This document shows, one piece after another, positions 1 through 12,185 of a stretch of DNA of 64,000 nucleotides. The stretch spans positions 1,922,001 to 1,986,000 of the forward strand of contig JARUPY010000537.1 in assembly GCA_029817715.1 (NCBI GenBank), in the 5' to 3' direction. The DNA is from Melastoma dodecandrum (taxonomy: Eukaryota > Streptophyta > Magnoliopsida > Myrtales > Melastomataceae). A model generated the notes under the pieces. That model made no database searches. It worked only from the letters and a program-made list of their open reading frames with translations, and was not told the DNA's origin. Position 1 is the stretch's first letter. Every line of letters starts with the position of its first letter. The translations under genes were made by a program, and so were the position numbers.

Positions 1-214
1 TTCTTGGAGAAGATGGAGAAGTGTTGAGCAAGGAAGAAAAGTGCGGGAAAACGATGACTCTCCTTTATATAGGGTATGATTTCTGCTGAGTCAGCATAGC
101 CAACCCAGCATAAAAGGGGGGCTTATGTTGACGTGACAAATAATTTTGAGCCTGGGTTTAGAACAGAAACCCAGTAATCACTCAAAGTCACACTCCGAGT
201 CGGCCCAAGATACA

Positions 215-365
215 GTCGTCTAGGCCGACTCACGACGAAGTCGATTGGGTCGACCCATGAGGAAGTCGTCTAGGCCGACTCACGACGAAGTCGACCAGGT
301 CGACTCACGACGAAGTCGACTAGCTCGACTTATGAACAGAGTCGACTAGGTCGACTCACAACGAA
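215..365. repeat. 25-bp minisatellite, six copies
   Basis: Six head-to-tail units of 25-26 bp start at 215, 240, 265, 290, 315 and 341. The consensus is roughly GTCGACTAGGTCGACTCACG plus ACGAA. Each unit contains a near-palindrome (GTCGACnnGGTCGAC), so the tract can fold. Units differ by a few substitutions and the fifth is one base longer. Similar GTCGAC-rich sequence continues loosely to about 490. Confidence 0.85.
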
Positions 366-666
366 GGAATATGGTAATCAAAGTCAACCAAGATGACTCA
401 ACAGTAGCTAAGTCTACTAGTAGGGTCAAGTCGACGGAATTCCGGATAAGTCGACCAAGTCGATCGTAGTCCGTACAGTCAAGTCGACAAGGTTGGAATA
501 AATTTATTCACGTTTGTTAAGGATCGTAACTGATCCTAATATCCAGGAATGTGATCCCATATATCAAGGAGGTTGTTGAGACACTCCCACAATATTAGGG
601 ATCACGATCTATAACACGATCTGCAACACGATCTATCTGTTACGTGTTAAACACGTACAAGTCCTC

Positions 667-675
667 TATAAATAG
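667..675 (+). promoter_or_regulatory. TATA box of the LTR-like relic
   Basis: TATAAATAG in the context CTCTATAAATAGCAGAGG. It lies about 360 bp upstream of an AATAAA signal, a spacing that fits the U3-R part of an LTR. No gene start follows it closely. Confidence 0.5.
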
Positions 676-768
676 CAGAGGAATTTTTCAAGAAAAAGTA
701 CGACCATACACAGCCAAAGCTCTGAAGTTTGTTCGTCAACCTTAGGAATTAGATACCTTGACTTCCAC

Positions 769-930
769 CGACAGAGTGAGCTCGTAGGGCCTTTGCCGTC
801 AACCCCCCGCCAGCGACACCACCGACGGAGTGAGCTCGTAAGGCCTTCGTCACAGCCTCCCGCCAGCGACCGCCACCGACGGAGCGAGCTTCCAAGGCCT
901 TCGTCACAAGTTCTCCGCCGTCACAGGATT
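769..930. repeat. 54-bp tandem repeat, three copies
   Basis: Three consecutive 54-bp units begin at 769, 823 and 877, each starting CGAC(A/G)GAG(T/C)GAGCT and continuing through GGCCTT. The first two end in CCGCCAGCGAC. The third is more diverged in its second half. Short ORFs on both strands here come only from the repeat. Confidence 0.8.
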
Positions 931-1121
931 CCACATCGCTGTCACCACTCGTTCCCTTTTCGTTTTTATGGCTGTAAGCCCCCTGTTCTTAATTCGTCAA
1001 GATTGTAAGATTTGCATTCTATTTGAATAAAATTGTGCATCTTCTTACTGGCGACCACAAATCAATTCCTGTGAGTCCTTTGCCAAATATTTCCGACGTG
1101 ATCCGTTCTATACGCGAACAA

Positions 1122-4100
1122 GTCGTAAGGAAAATGTATGGATAGACAGGGGTAATGGTTAAAGATTGGCCCAAAGCAAAAAGACCAAGAATTTAATATT
1201 TGACACGAAGGGACGAAAACTTTGTTGGGGAAAAGAAAAAGACCAAGACTTTAATGTTTGACATGAAGAAGCTTTATTGGGCGAAAGAAAAAAACCAAGA
1301 CCATTCCCCCTATTATGTTTTATATTACTTTTACTATTATATATATTGACACACATGATTTTCTGGACTTTATCCATATTGAGCCGAACCAGGAAAGTCG
1401 CCATTCGAGACGGACAAGACCCAAAACCAACCCCGCTAGAGAAGCTTGTACCGGGATTACTCGAGCGTTCGAGACCAGTCTCACTCGAGAAGCGGATTAC
1501 CGAGTATAGCTCGAGTTGTAATACTGATCTCCACTACTCGAGGGCACAGCTAAACCACGATCAAGGAGTGGGACACCTCAAAGATCCAGAAAGGCCAACC
1601 CAAGCACGACGTGCATGGTTCCTAACAAAAAAGAATCGGATAGTGCACACGATCTGAGAAGGTCCTGGACTGGCTGAACAATCGCAACTGCAACATTCTG
1701 GGATATAAACGATCACAAACACGACAACAGACAACAACAACAACACAAACACATACTTCAGTCTTTTACCATTGGTCCTTTATCCTCCAAGCTCAGCGCT
1801 GTTGATTCTGTCTGGCGTTGTTGACACTCCTCCGCCCAGCCTCAGTGCCCTTGATTCTGTCCGGCATTGTGGTCCAACCTCGGTGCAGTTGATCCTGTCC
1901 GTCCGCCACCCCACGAGGGGAATTCCATTGAAGGAGTTTGCCGCTTGTATGTCAAAATTGAATCACTGGCCTTATGGAATTAATTTTTCTTATGTCGTAG
2001 GCGCTCTCTAGCGGATAGTCCTAAGGAAATTGTATGCATAGAAAAGGGTAATGGTTAAAGATTGGGCAAAAGCAAAAGACCAAGACTTTCATATTCGACG
2101 CAAAGGGACGAAAACTTTGTTGGGCAAAAGAAGAAGATCTAAACCTTTCCCCTCATTGTGTTTTACATTATTTTTACTACCATGTATATTGACACATATG
2201 AATTTCTGGACTTTGTCCATAATGGACCGAACCAGGAAATGCGCCGTTCGAGACGAACAAGAACCGACACCAACCTCGTTCGAGACCAGTCGCGCTCGAG
2301 AAGCAGATTACCGAGTATAGCTCGAGATGCAATACTGTTCTCCGGTACTGTAGAGCACAGCTAAACCACGACCAAGGAGTGGGACACCTGGCGGATCCAG
2401 AAAGGCCAACTCAAGCACGACGTGCATGGTTCCTACAAAATAAGAATCGGATAGTGCACACGATCTGAGAAGATCCTGGACTGGCTGAATAATCGCAACT
2501 GCAACATTCTGGGACATAAAATGATCACAAAATAAGAATCGGATAGTGCACATGATCTGAGAAGATTCTGGACTGGCTGAACAATCGCAACTGTAACATT
2601 CTGGGACATAAAATGATCACAAACACGATAACGGACAAGCAGAGCAACTCAAACACATACTTTAGTCTTTTACCATTGGTCTTTTATCCTCCAGCCTCTG
2701 CGCTGTCAACATTGTGAATACTCCTCCGTCCAGCTTCAGTGCCCTGTATTGTGGTCCATCCACTGTAGAGACAATCAATAAATTAAAAATAATTATATAT
2801 AAAAAAATTAACTTTATAAGGTCGACCAAATCTTTATCAAATAATTATACTTGAAAAATCATTTTAGAAGCCAATCTCATAATGATGATGGCCTGCCTAT
2901 CTACATCCCTCTACCCCAAATTCATTAAATACATAATGTAAGTTTATAAATAGAAACTCAATGATATGAAAGGGAATCTGAAAGAACCTGCCGCTTGATG
3001 TCAAATTTGCATAGCTGGCCTTATGGAATTAATATTTTTTTTTTCGTCGGTGCTCTCCAGCGGATAGTCCTAAGAAAAATGTATGCATAGGACAAGGGTG
3101 ATGGCTAAATATTGGGCAAAAGCAAAAGACCAAGACTTTAATATTCGACACTAAAAAGGACGAAAACTTTGTTGGGCAAAAGAAAAAGACCAAGACCTTT
3201 CCACCGTTACGTTTTACATTATTTTTACTATTATATATATTGACATAAATGACTTTTTGGACTTTATCCATAAGGGGCCGAACTAGGAAATGCACCGTTC
3301 GAGACGAACAAGACCCGACACCAACCCCGCTCGGGAAGCTTGTACAGGGATTACTCGAGCGTTCGGACCAGTGTCACTCGAGAAGCGGATTATCGAGTAT
3401 AGCACGAGATGTAATACTGATCTGCTACTCGAGAGCACAGCTAAACCACGATCAAGGAGTGGGACACTTGACAGATTTAAAAAGACCAACCGAAGCACGA
3501 CGTATATGGTTCTTATTAAATAGGAATCAGATAGTGCACACGATTTGAGAAAATTCTGAACTGGCTGAACATTCACAACTGCAACATTCTGGGATATAAA
3601 ATGATCACAAACACAACAACAGACAACAACAACAACTCGAACACATGCTTTAGTCTTTTACCATTGATCCTTTATCCTCCAACCTCAGCGCCGTCAATTC
3701 TATTCGGCATTGTTGACACTCGTCCGCCCAGCCTCAATGCTCTTGATTCTGTACGACATTGTGGTTCATTCTCGAAACTGTTGATCCTGTTACCACTTTG
3801 AACTCATCGTTCAACCTCGGTGTTGTTGATTATATCCGGTGCGGTTATACGTCCGTTCGCCGCTCCGCTGCACAATTGAATTCCATTGAAGGAATTAATT
3901 TTTTTTTTTATGTAATCGGCGCTCTCCAGCGGATAGTCCTAAGGAAAATGTACGCATAGACAAGGGTAATGGTTAAGGATTGGGCAAAAGCAAAAGACCA
4001 AGACTTTAATATTGGACAAGATGGGTCGAAAACTTTATTGGGAAAAAGAAGAAAACCAAGACTTTAATATTCGACACGAAGAAACGAAAAATTTGTTGGG

Positions 4101-4165
4101 CAAAAGAAAACGACCCAGACCTTCCCCCCAATTATGTTTTACATTATTTTTACTAACAAATCATA
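1122..4165. repeat. Large direct tandem repeat, about 3.3 units of 0.87-1.05 kb
   Basis: Anchors of the form CGGATAGTCCTAAGGAAAAT followed by a conserved GGTAATGGTTAAAGATTGG-type stretch occur at about 1122 (diverged start), 2012, 3061 and 3930. The periods are therefore about 890, 1049 and 869 bp. Each full unit also carries a segment ending GACTTTATCCAT, a CTCGAG-rich block, an AGGAGTGGGACAC block, and a TCCTTTATCCTCCA-type block before the next anchor. The last copy stops after about 235 bp at ACATTATTTTTACTA. Unit 2 is longer because of a 90-bp internal duplication and unrelated sequence at about 2760-2990. No credible coding capacity. The array ends about 240 bp before the start codon of the TIR-NBS-LRR gene and so forms its upstream region. 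Confidence 0.85.
2437..2620. repeat. About 90-bp tandem duplication inside repeat unit 2
   Basis: The segment from AAAATAAGAATCGG through GGGACATAAAATGATCAC occurs twice in a row, the second copy beginning at about 2528, with a few substitutions. The other large units have this segment once. This is a secondary duplication within the array. Confidence 0.8.
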
Positions 4166-4404
4166 GTTTTTGTGAATGAAATTATAATTTTCTATTCGTC
4201 TGTCCATGTTCGGACATCACCAAAAAAAATTGGATTACCGATTAAAATAAAAATTAATTTATAATGCAGTGCATGTGCCGGGGGGAAGGCAAAAGGGCAA
4301 GTCTCTCCCTTCTGAGCGAGGAGAAAAATTGGTTTTGTACTCATTCTTTTTCTACTGGGTTTGAAGACCTCTCCGCTACTTCCTCAGCCAGTTTTCCAGT
4401 GAAA

Positions 4405-7389
4405 ATGACATCCAATTCCTCGATCCCAAACGGTTCACCCTCTTCTTCGTTTTCGTGGTCCAACTACCAGGTCTTCCTCTCCTTCAGGGGCAAAGACGTC
4501 AGGCATAACTTTCTCGAATGCTTCAAGGACAAGCTCAGTGCCTCAGGAATCAATGAAGGAATCGATGCGTTCATCGATTCCGATGGCATCAAACTATCAG
4601 AAGAGTTCATCCCGAAGCTCCGCGAAATGATCCTTCGTGCAGAAGTCTGCATCCCCATCTTCTCCGACCACTTCGCTGACAGCGAAACATTCCTGATGGA
4701 GGTGAAGTGGATGGTGGATTTCCGAAAGACCATCCTCCCCATTTTCTACGGCATCGCACCCTCCGATGTGCGCAAGCAACTTGACCAAAATGGGAAATTC
4801 TTCGAAAAGCACATCAAGGAAAATGTACCGGAAGACACGTTGAAGGACTGGAAATCAGCCCTCGAAAAGGCTACACGTCGGGACGGAGAGGAATTGACCA
4901 AGATCGAGGAAGGGTACGCTTATTCTCACCACTTACAGCGCTTATCCAACACGTTCTCAGGGCTATAAAAATCGAGCACCTGATTCAGTATCCTAGAGCT
5001 TTTGCAGGTATCACGGCCTCATAGATAAGGTCATCAGGAGACTCTGGGAGCTTCTGAGGATGGACACTCAGTATTTGCCCAAACATTTGGTGGACATCGG
5101 TCACCACGTGGGGGATGTCCTGAGAAAGCTTGACATCAAACTCGCAAATGGAGAAGTGGTACTGGACCAAGGACTGACTGGAAAGCGTGTGGTTGTGATA
5201 CAGGGGCAGCCGGGGATTGGCAAGACCACTCTTGCCAAGGCCGTGTACAACAAGATCCGCCCTCTCTACCGGATCCGGGGCAGCTGCTTTCTACCAAATG
5301 TGAGATGTAAGGTTAAGGAGGAGAGGCTAATCTTTTTGCAGGAAAAGCTGATCGCGGACCTCCAAGGGCAGACTTGTTTGAAAATCAGGGATTCGGTTGA
5401 AGGCGCCAAATTGATTAGCAACAAGTTCCGTGGCAAGGGAGTCTTTATTGTCCTCGATGATGCGGACTCTGATTGGGAGCGGATCGAGGAATTGATGGGA
5501 GGCCTTGATTGGTTAGGCGAAGGGTGCAAGGTTTTAGTAACCACCAATAAGAGAGATATCGTCCGGCGCTTCGAGGGAGCAGGCCGAGAGGTTCTGCAAC
5601 ATGAAGTTGGAGAACTACCAATTGACAAGGTTGAAGAACTCTTCTGCAAGCATGCTTTCCAAAATGATAAAAGTGATTTAGGAGAGTTTGCAAACATTGT
5701 CGGTAAAATTATCCCTTTGCTTCGAGGGAATCCCCGTTATATTGAGATCGTGGGTAAGATTCTCTATGGGAAGGATAACAGCACCTGGATAAAGATGTGG
5801 GAGGACCTGCAGCAGATGCTGGAGGCAGAACTCGAAGAAAGCATGGAGACACTTATGAAACGGACTTATGAGAATCTCAAAACTCATACGAAGGAAATAT
5901 TTCTTGATATTGCGTGCTTGTTTAATGGGATGGATCAAAGGATACCCTCTTATCTGTGGAAGGCACGTTACAAAGGACTGAGTTGGAGAACGTTTGAACT
6001 CTGCGACTCATCTTGGTTGAACTTGAGAGGAAATGAGCTACAGATGCCAGAACTGATGGTTCTACTCGGCAAAAAGATTGTCAAGGACGAGGATCGTGAT
6101 AATCTTTTGAAGCGTAGCAGGTTGTGGGATCACTGGGATGCATCGCGAGCCTTGGAGGAAATCCAGGAAAGGCATCGATGCGTGAGCTTTCTCCCAATTC
6201 TATTCCCTCTTGTTTCTTTTCTCTCATTGTGTTTAAGAAAGTGTGAAAATGTCTAGCAGGAATCGGGCAGTGCCAAGGTCAATGCTCTTTGTTTGGAATG
6301 TGATTGCCCGGAAGCCTGCGCCTTTAGCTACAAGAAGCTCAGCCTTCTGGCAGCAGTACGGGTTCTCAGATTATGTCGCGTGATACCTGAGGAACCTGAT
6401 AATGATCTCGCGGATCCTCTGCCCATAAAGCTGCGTTGGCTTGCGTGGAAAGGATGTGCTAAGGCCTCGCACCTGCTTCGGTTTCGCACAGCGAACTTGC
6501 TCATCCTGGATTTGTCTTCAACTGGGCCAAGCTTGTCAACATTTGCATTGAAAGATTGGAAGGACTATATGCAGGTATGGAAGCCAGATGCAAGCAAAAT
6601 CTTTATTATACAGCTCGGTTACAGTAGCTAATTCCATTTCCGTCCTCTTGTTTTCAGGAAGCCAAACAATTGAAAGTTCTGAACTTCTCTGGTCGTTCCG
6701 TGGCATCGCAGATCTTCCCTCTTCCGAAAAGCTTGGAACATTTGATACTGGAGAGATGCTTGTTAAATATTTCTTCTATCAGTGACCTTCCCAAGTTATT
6801 GTCCTTGAACAACAAGCAATGCAAATTGATCAAAGAATTCCCCCCTGCTCATAAAATGGAAGCTTTGGAAGAAATTCTTATAGATGGAGCCGACATCGAG
6901 GCGATCACCCTTCCAGAAAATCTAATGAAGCAACTCAAAGTTTTAAGTGCTTGCAAGTGTACAAAGCTGAAGCAAATTCCTGATTTTCCTGACTGTTGCA
7001 ACATGGAAGTTCTGTCTTTTGAAGGGTGTGGAAAGATCAAGTGCCTCCCCGATTCCATTGAGAACCTCCAACAGCTGGAGGAGTTGGACTTGTCGGAGAC
7101 CATGATTATGAAATTAACTCCTTCCTTCAACAGATTGGGAAAGCTGAAGATTTTGAGAATGAGAAGAACCAATTTGGAGGACTTCCCCCAAGCTATACAA
7201 GGAATGAAAATTCTGAGGGAGATAGATTTCTCATGCAGCGGAAGCATGAAGGGAGAGTATGATGTTACGAGTCTGAGCTCTCTCCGAATATTAAAGCTGC
7301 CTTCTCCCGAAGGTTCTACATTGCATATGAGCAGGACTGCCTATTGCAATCTCGAGATTGTTGAATATGATGGCAAGGTTATTCACTAG
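4405..7389 (+). CDS. TIR-NBS-LRR (TNL) intracellular immune receptor, four exons
   Basis: Predicted exons are 4405-4913, 5008-6181, 6260-6574 and 6658-7389, about 909 residues. The introns (94, 78 and 83 bp) are GT-AG and phase-consistent. An upstream in-frame ATG at 4264 is possible, but 4405 directly precedes the usual Ser-rich leader and TIR domain. The TIR (about 20-160) starts YQVFLSFRGKDVR. The NB-ARC has an intact P-loop GQPGIGKTT (about 236-243), kinase-2 FIVLDDAD, RNBS-B VLVTTNKRD and TNL-type RNBS-D FLDIACLF. The GLPL motif is degraded to GNPRYIEIV, and the MHD position reads MPE (about 516-518). LRRs follow from about 590. TNLs sense effectors in the cytosol, and their TIR acts as an NAD-cleaving enzyme; this is family knowledge. 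The usual TIR SxWCLxEL motif is replaced by ETFLMEVKWM, though its Glu is kept. A further exon from 7474 (splice at 7377) is possible. Truncated or altered function is plausible. Confidence 0.85.
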
Positions 7390-7473
7390 AGCTACATTCA
7401 GGAAGTGTTATTAGTTGCGTCTTGTCACAGTAATCATTTCCTTGTGTCATGAGATTTTGGTGTCATGCTGCAG

Positions 7474-7722
7474 CAACTGAAGGGTGTGAATTCGAGTCTC
7501 CGTAGACCTTTCGTAACATCGGTAAACTTCTTATGGCTAGAAGAAGATGGCGTTCGAACGTGGAGGTGGATTTGTTTATTTCAACCGGCATTGCAAACCC
7601 TTGTAAGAAGTTTCCCGATCCCAATTATTTTGCACTTCCTGAAGGGTGATCCTGGTAAATGTCTCGATGTTGTGAATCTTAAAACTGTCAAGAATCGTCT
7701 TATCTCTGTAAATTCCCGATAG
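7474..7722 (+). other. Possible alternative last exon of the TNL gene
   Basis: A donor-like AAG/GTTATT at 7377/7378 and an acceptor at 7471-7473 (ATGCTGCAG) would join in phase 0. They would add 82 residues, beginning QLKGVNSSLRR, after DGK of exon 4. The added sequence has no clear LRR or C-JID pattern, so the simpler stop at 7389 may be the real end. RNA evidence would decide. Confidence 0.25.
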
Positions 7723-9340
7723 TGGTGAATTGAAAAAATGTAAGCGTCAGATTTTCGTCGACATTCGTCGTGTTTCTTTCCTTTGTAATCCCGCAGCGGC
7801 GACAGTCAACCCGGTAATCCCAGGAATGTTGAGGCGAATGCTCTGTTGATCGGATAACATGGGGAACGATTGATCCCGGTCCTCTCTTATGAGGGAAAGG
7901 TCCACTTAAAGCTATAATGCCCACACCAGATATGGACCCACCCACGATGTTCTGAATACAGACTGAGTCCTGACATGGTATTATCCAACACTAGGGTGAG
8001 TATCAGAATTAATTTCGAAAGTAAATCTGTACCAATACACTTTAATCACATGAGAAGTTCTATCTGATTCCTCCAAATGGACCACACTTTAATGGTAATT
8101 CTACTCTCAATGGCATCCTCGAACTCAGAAGTGAATAGATTTGATCATGATATGAAAGTTGTTGCAACCTTTTTTATGTCATAGATTCGAAATCATCATA
8201 CAATATGTTTTTAGTTTAGGACGGCCGTGAATTCATGAATATGAAATTATTGCATCTCCTCTTCATCAACATTTTATATTTGTAAACGATGGAGCGATAA
8301 ACCACGGATGGGGCATATGCTAAACATTTCACCAAAAGCATAATCTTATTTAGCCGGCCTAAGTTTCATTTAGATAAATCCTTCAATGTCGAAGAGCAAG
8401 TCGCGAAGATTGAACTTTTGAAACCAATTAATTCTAAAAGAATTGCACCACTTGTTTGCAAGTAAAGTATTGAGAAAGTTCATCCACTTGGAAATGAAGA
8501 AATGAATATTTGGACTAGAGACAAGCAATCATTGACTGTGTTGACCATAGAAAAATTGCTTAATGATCTCAAACGAAGAGTATATATTATTAGGTGAAGA
8601 ACTCCTCGGTTTGTATACTTTAAAAATACTTTGAATCATGGATAATTCAAAGGAATATTTTGCGGTCACATATTTGAGCATCCTTGTTATTTGACGCATG
8701 ATACATTCAGATATCTTGGCCGTGACTGACTACGTTTCGGTTACGTCGCTTTCGATAAGTAAAAAAAGAAATAATAGTTACCTTCATTAGAAATAATATC
8801 ATTTATCGATACAGCTTTCCTCACTATATTATCATTAATAATCGTCTATCTACTTCAGTCTAGTAATGGATAAGTTTAGTGAACAATTTCGGCCTCAGAC
8901 AACATGACTCTTCCATGTACCAAATGATGTTGTAAATAGGTTGGCAAAAACATTCAGTAAGACGTTATGCAATCGTTTAAAGAAAGTAATGGGAAAGACC
9001 AAGAAAGATTGGCACAAATGCGTCCAGAAAGCTTTGGGAGATTATTCGTACCACATATAGAACCACAACTCAAATGATGTAATATTTATTAGTGTGTGGA
9101 GTAGAAGGGTATTGCTACTTGAACAACATATACCTTTGTTATAAATAGCTAAGTTAAGAAGATAATGTTTGTTTGCGTATAAAGGAGTTTCAAGATTTGA
9201 ATTGAAAAAAAGTCTTGAAGCAAGCACAACAATAAATTGAATGTTATCGAGCAAGAATGTCTAGATCGTACAATAAGAAGGTTCATCGTCATTCCTTTTA
9301 TTGGATCGTTTTTGTACATTAAGAGGGGGGTCAATTAGTG
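7723..9340. other. Non-coding; possible degenerate Gypsy integrase relic at 8885-9330
   Basis: No gene is supported. Conceptual translation on the plus strand around 8950-9060 gives a KxxKDWHKCVQKALGDY-like stretch. This loosely resembles the end of the Ty3/Gypsy integrase core (the KDWH…LPxALxxYR region), but stops interrupt it immediately afterwards. The match is weak and could be chance. The remainder is AT-rich and featureless to the eye. Confidence 0.25.
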
Positions 9341-11900
9341 TTTATAACTTTTTTTGCCCTTTCTCAGCGTATGCGAAAGCGTACTGTGTCACAACGAAAC
9401 GTTACTCAGACATGAGGTCGGCTCGCTTTAAACGTTATGATTTTGATCGTAAGATACTATTATGGATGTAAGCACGATCGTAAGGGACATAGTTGTTTTA
9501 TAGCAGTTCGGCCTTAATCGATCTACGTCCACTTTTCACCGTAGATGTGATTCCACTATATAAATATAATGGTGCAAATGAACCTTTTGCACTAGGCTTT
9601 TGGTTTCTCAACAAGTAAGATTTAAAATCTTTTACAAGAGGAGATCACTCATGTGCAACGATAAGCTCCTCACACAATGGATGTCTTCTCGTTTCCAGCA
9701 TAATGATGTTCACGCTCTGCAATTGATTGCTCAAAGGATTTTCAGAAAGCACGTTGTCGCTTAGACGTAAGCCTGTCTATCAAACCCAAGGGCAATGTTA
9801 TGTTATAGTATAAATCCTCACAAATAATTCCTTACAGTGAAGAAAGACTTCACAAGGAGCAACCCATTTCTGATTCACAGTTGTGGAATGCTTCAGCAAT
9901 TGAAAGCTCAACAGAAGATTTCCACACAGTTTTTGTCTCTTCTCAAGATAAGCCTGTAAGCACTCAAGAGACAGCCACAAAGGCAATCACTTAGAATAAA
10001 AAAGAAAATATAAGAGAGGGTTGGTTCTTCACACAGCGGAACTTGACTTCTGGCACAACGAAGTCGGGGTAGACAGTTCGGACGTGCACGGTTACTACAG
10101 TTTTGACTCATGGCACTGTACACCCAGTGCTTAAGATGGAATTTTCAACTCCGGCGGCTCCCACGCAACCTGCTCTACTGTCCCTCCAGGAGGTCGAGAC
10201 TTCTGCACTGCACCCCTGTGCTTGGGAGGATCTTTTTCCACTATGGCGACATTCCCAACTCCTACTCTACCCTGCAGGCATGAGACTTCTAGCGCGTACC
10301 CACAGGTGCGTGTCTAACTGCCCAAACTCCGTCGGTTCAAGACTGCCCTGTGAAGAAACACGGCAAGAACGGCTTCTTACCAATGGGTTAGCAACTGGTT
10401 ACTGAATTCAGAGGAGATATTCACTTAGCTTCCCTCAGACGATTCGCCAGCCGCTCGTTAAACGCACTGATGACACTCAGTTCATCTCACGACGATGAAC
10501 GTCACACTCAGCCCTTGACATTCTCACACGTAGATTGCAATAGATAAGAACCATGCGATCACTTAGCACTTTCCGTTCTCCGCCGATCCTCAATGCTTCA
10601 CTCAGATCATACATGCTTTGGACAACCACTCAGACCACATTTACGCATAAAGACAATCAGATCTGACAACGAGGTATGACTTTTATGAAGAACAAATCGT
10701 GGAGAGACGTCCAGATTCATTAGAACAATTATTTTGATTTGTTTCCAAAACTTGCAGACAGGACTGAGCAGATTTATGCTCAACGGTCCTTGCTCCCAAG
10801 AAGGTAAGTTTTCAAACGGTAACTTTCTTTGGTTAATTTATCTCATCCGAATGAGATTCATTGTTTCCATGTCTAATAAGATAACTAACCTAATAATAAT
10901 CTTATCAGATTAATTAATAAAGTCAAATCATAATTAAAGTTATTTGATTTAATGATTTAACTCTATACAGCGTAACGTTGCTGTAGAAAATCAGAATAAA
11001 ATATTTTGTTTCGAAAAACAAACTTGGAAAGCAAATATCATAATATTGAGTTGCCTAAACGTATGATTTGAAATGTCCAAATGAGAATCAATGTACTTAG
11101 AAAATCTTACACATAGTGTGAGATAAATCAAAGTATAATGTTAATAGGAAATACTTATTTCCATATTTTCAGTAAGTAAGTGTAACGTTACAGTAACAAC
11201 TTATTGTACAGCAACAACATGCAACTGATGCTAGCTGTGACTCATCAATATTTTGCTCAAGTTCATCACTAAATATAAGCTTTCCTTTTATTAATGAAAT
11301 TAATCAAAAGGATTTTGATGAACTTCCATAAATAGATGCTTTATAACCATAATTATGGTAAAAGATATTGTAAATTAAATTAGAATATTTAAAGCTCCAG
11401 ATAATTATTGAACATCAAATTTATCTGGACATTTGAAATTAATTTCAACAGTTTATTATGAAAAATTAATTATTTTTACGTTTACAAAAAGACAGACGCA
11501 GTATTACAGCGATACCTTACTGTAATGTAGAATCATATTCCTCAAGCTCATCAAAAGGACAAGCGAAGTGCTACAATAACACAATGCTATGATTTTATGA
11601 CATAGCTTCTTAAGCTAATCATCAAAACTAAGGTTAACGCCTTCCAAGTTGGAATCTCATCTTAGCAATGAGAAGACCAATAACAGTAATGCATCGAACT
11701 GAAAGTAAGTTCATGCCCAAGTGAGAAGATCCATATGCAGTTCAAGAGGGTTATACTAATGGAGCATAGAAGATAATTGACAAAGATAGGCCACACAAAT
11801 AATGCAACAAGTCGTATTATTGTTGCAAAACCAAGATTGAATAAATATTTACATTTATATTAGAAGTGTTTGCCCAAAAGATTTATTATATTCATATTAA
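9341..11900. other. Non-coding, repeat-like; LTR-type relic suspected at 9480-10700
   Basis: No supported gene. At about 9500-9560 a TAGCAGTTCGGCC … CTACGTCCACT block occurs, of the type common in decayed plant retroelements. A related arrangement (TAGTGGTTC … CTTACATCCACTC) lies at about 19826-19862, which suggests one dispersed family. The 10700-11900 part is strongly AT-rich with several GTAACGTTACAGTAA-like motifs. ORFs here lack domain features. Confidence 0.3.
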
Positions 11901-12185
11901 TAAAAAAACCTTTGACAAGGTCTAAATAGCGTCGAAGGTTCAATACGAGGGTCGTTCTCATACGAGATCAATTCGAGGATAAAAAGGGACATATCCTTTA
12001 GTTGATTCGACTTGACTTTGCCCGCTCAGTGTAGGAATGCAACATCCACTCCTAATTTCTTGCACGACTCCGAATTCGCTCTGGATCTCGGATCGGAAAC
12101 TGTTTCTCGTCTCCACTTCCTCGTGATCTTAAAGACTCCTATTCCGTTCCTTCTTATCATCCTTTCATAAATTTTCGGACATCTT

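Larger units (their letters stand above)
1..1120 (+). mobile_element. LTR-like relic (probable Ty3/Gypsy-type LTR)
   Basis: Non-coding stretch with the layout of a retrotransposon LTR. A good TATA box lies at 667-675 and an AATAAA polyadenylation signal at about 1026-1031. Just downstream is a TGGCGACC sequence at about 1049, which resembles the primer-binding region of Tat/Ogre-like Gypsy elements. Two tandem-repeat blocks (215-365 and 769-930) lie inside. No gag-pol follows, because 1122 onward is a different tandem repeat, so it would be a solo or truncated LTR. The left end is cut by the window edge or not recognisable. The class is inferred from architecture only. Confidence 0.4.

Noticed and set aside
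215..365. CRISPR-like short repeats
   Set aside because: The units are head-to-tail with no spacers, and the DNA is plant nuclear. It is a minisatellite.
749..1008. Overlapping ORFs on both strands
   Set aside because: They arise from the 54-bp tandem repeat, whose length is a multiple of three; composition is repetitive and no domain is present.
10103..10405. 100-codon plus-strand ORF
   Set aside because: It lies in repeat-like DNA, has no domain, no start context and no conserved pattern.
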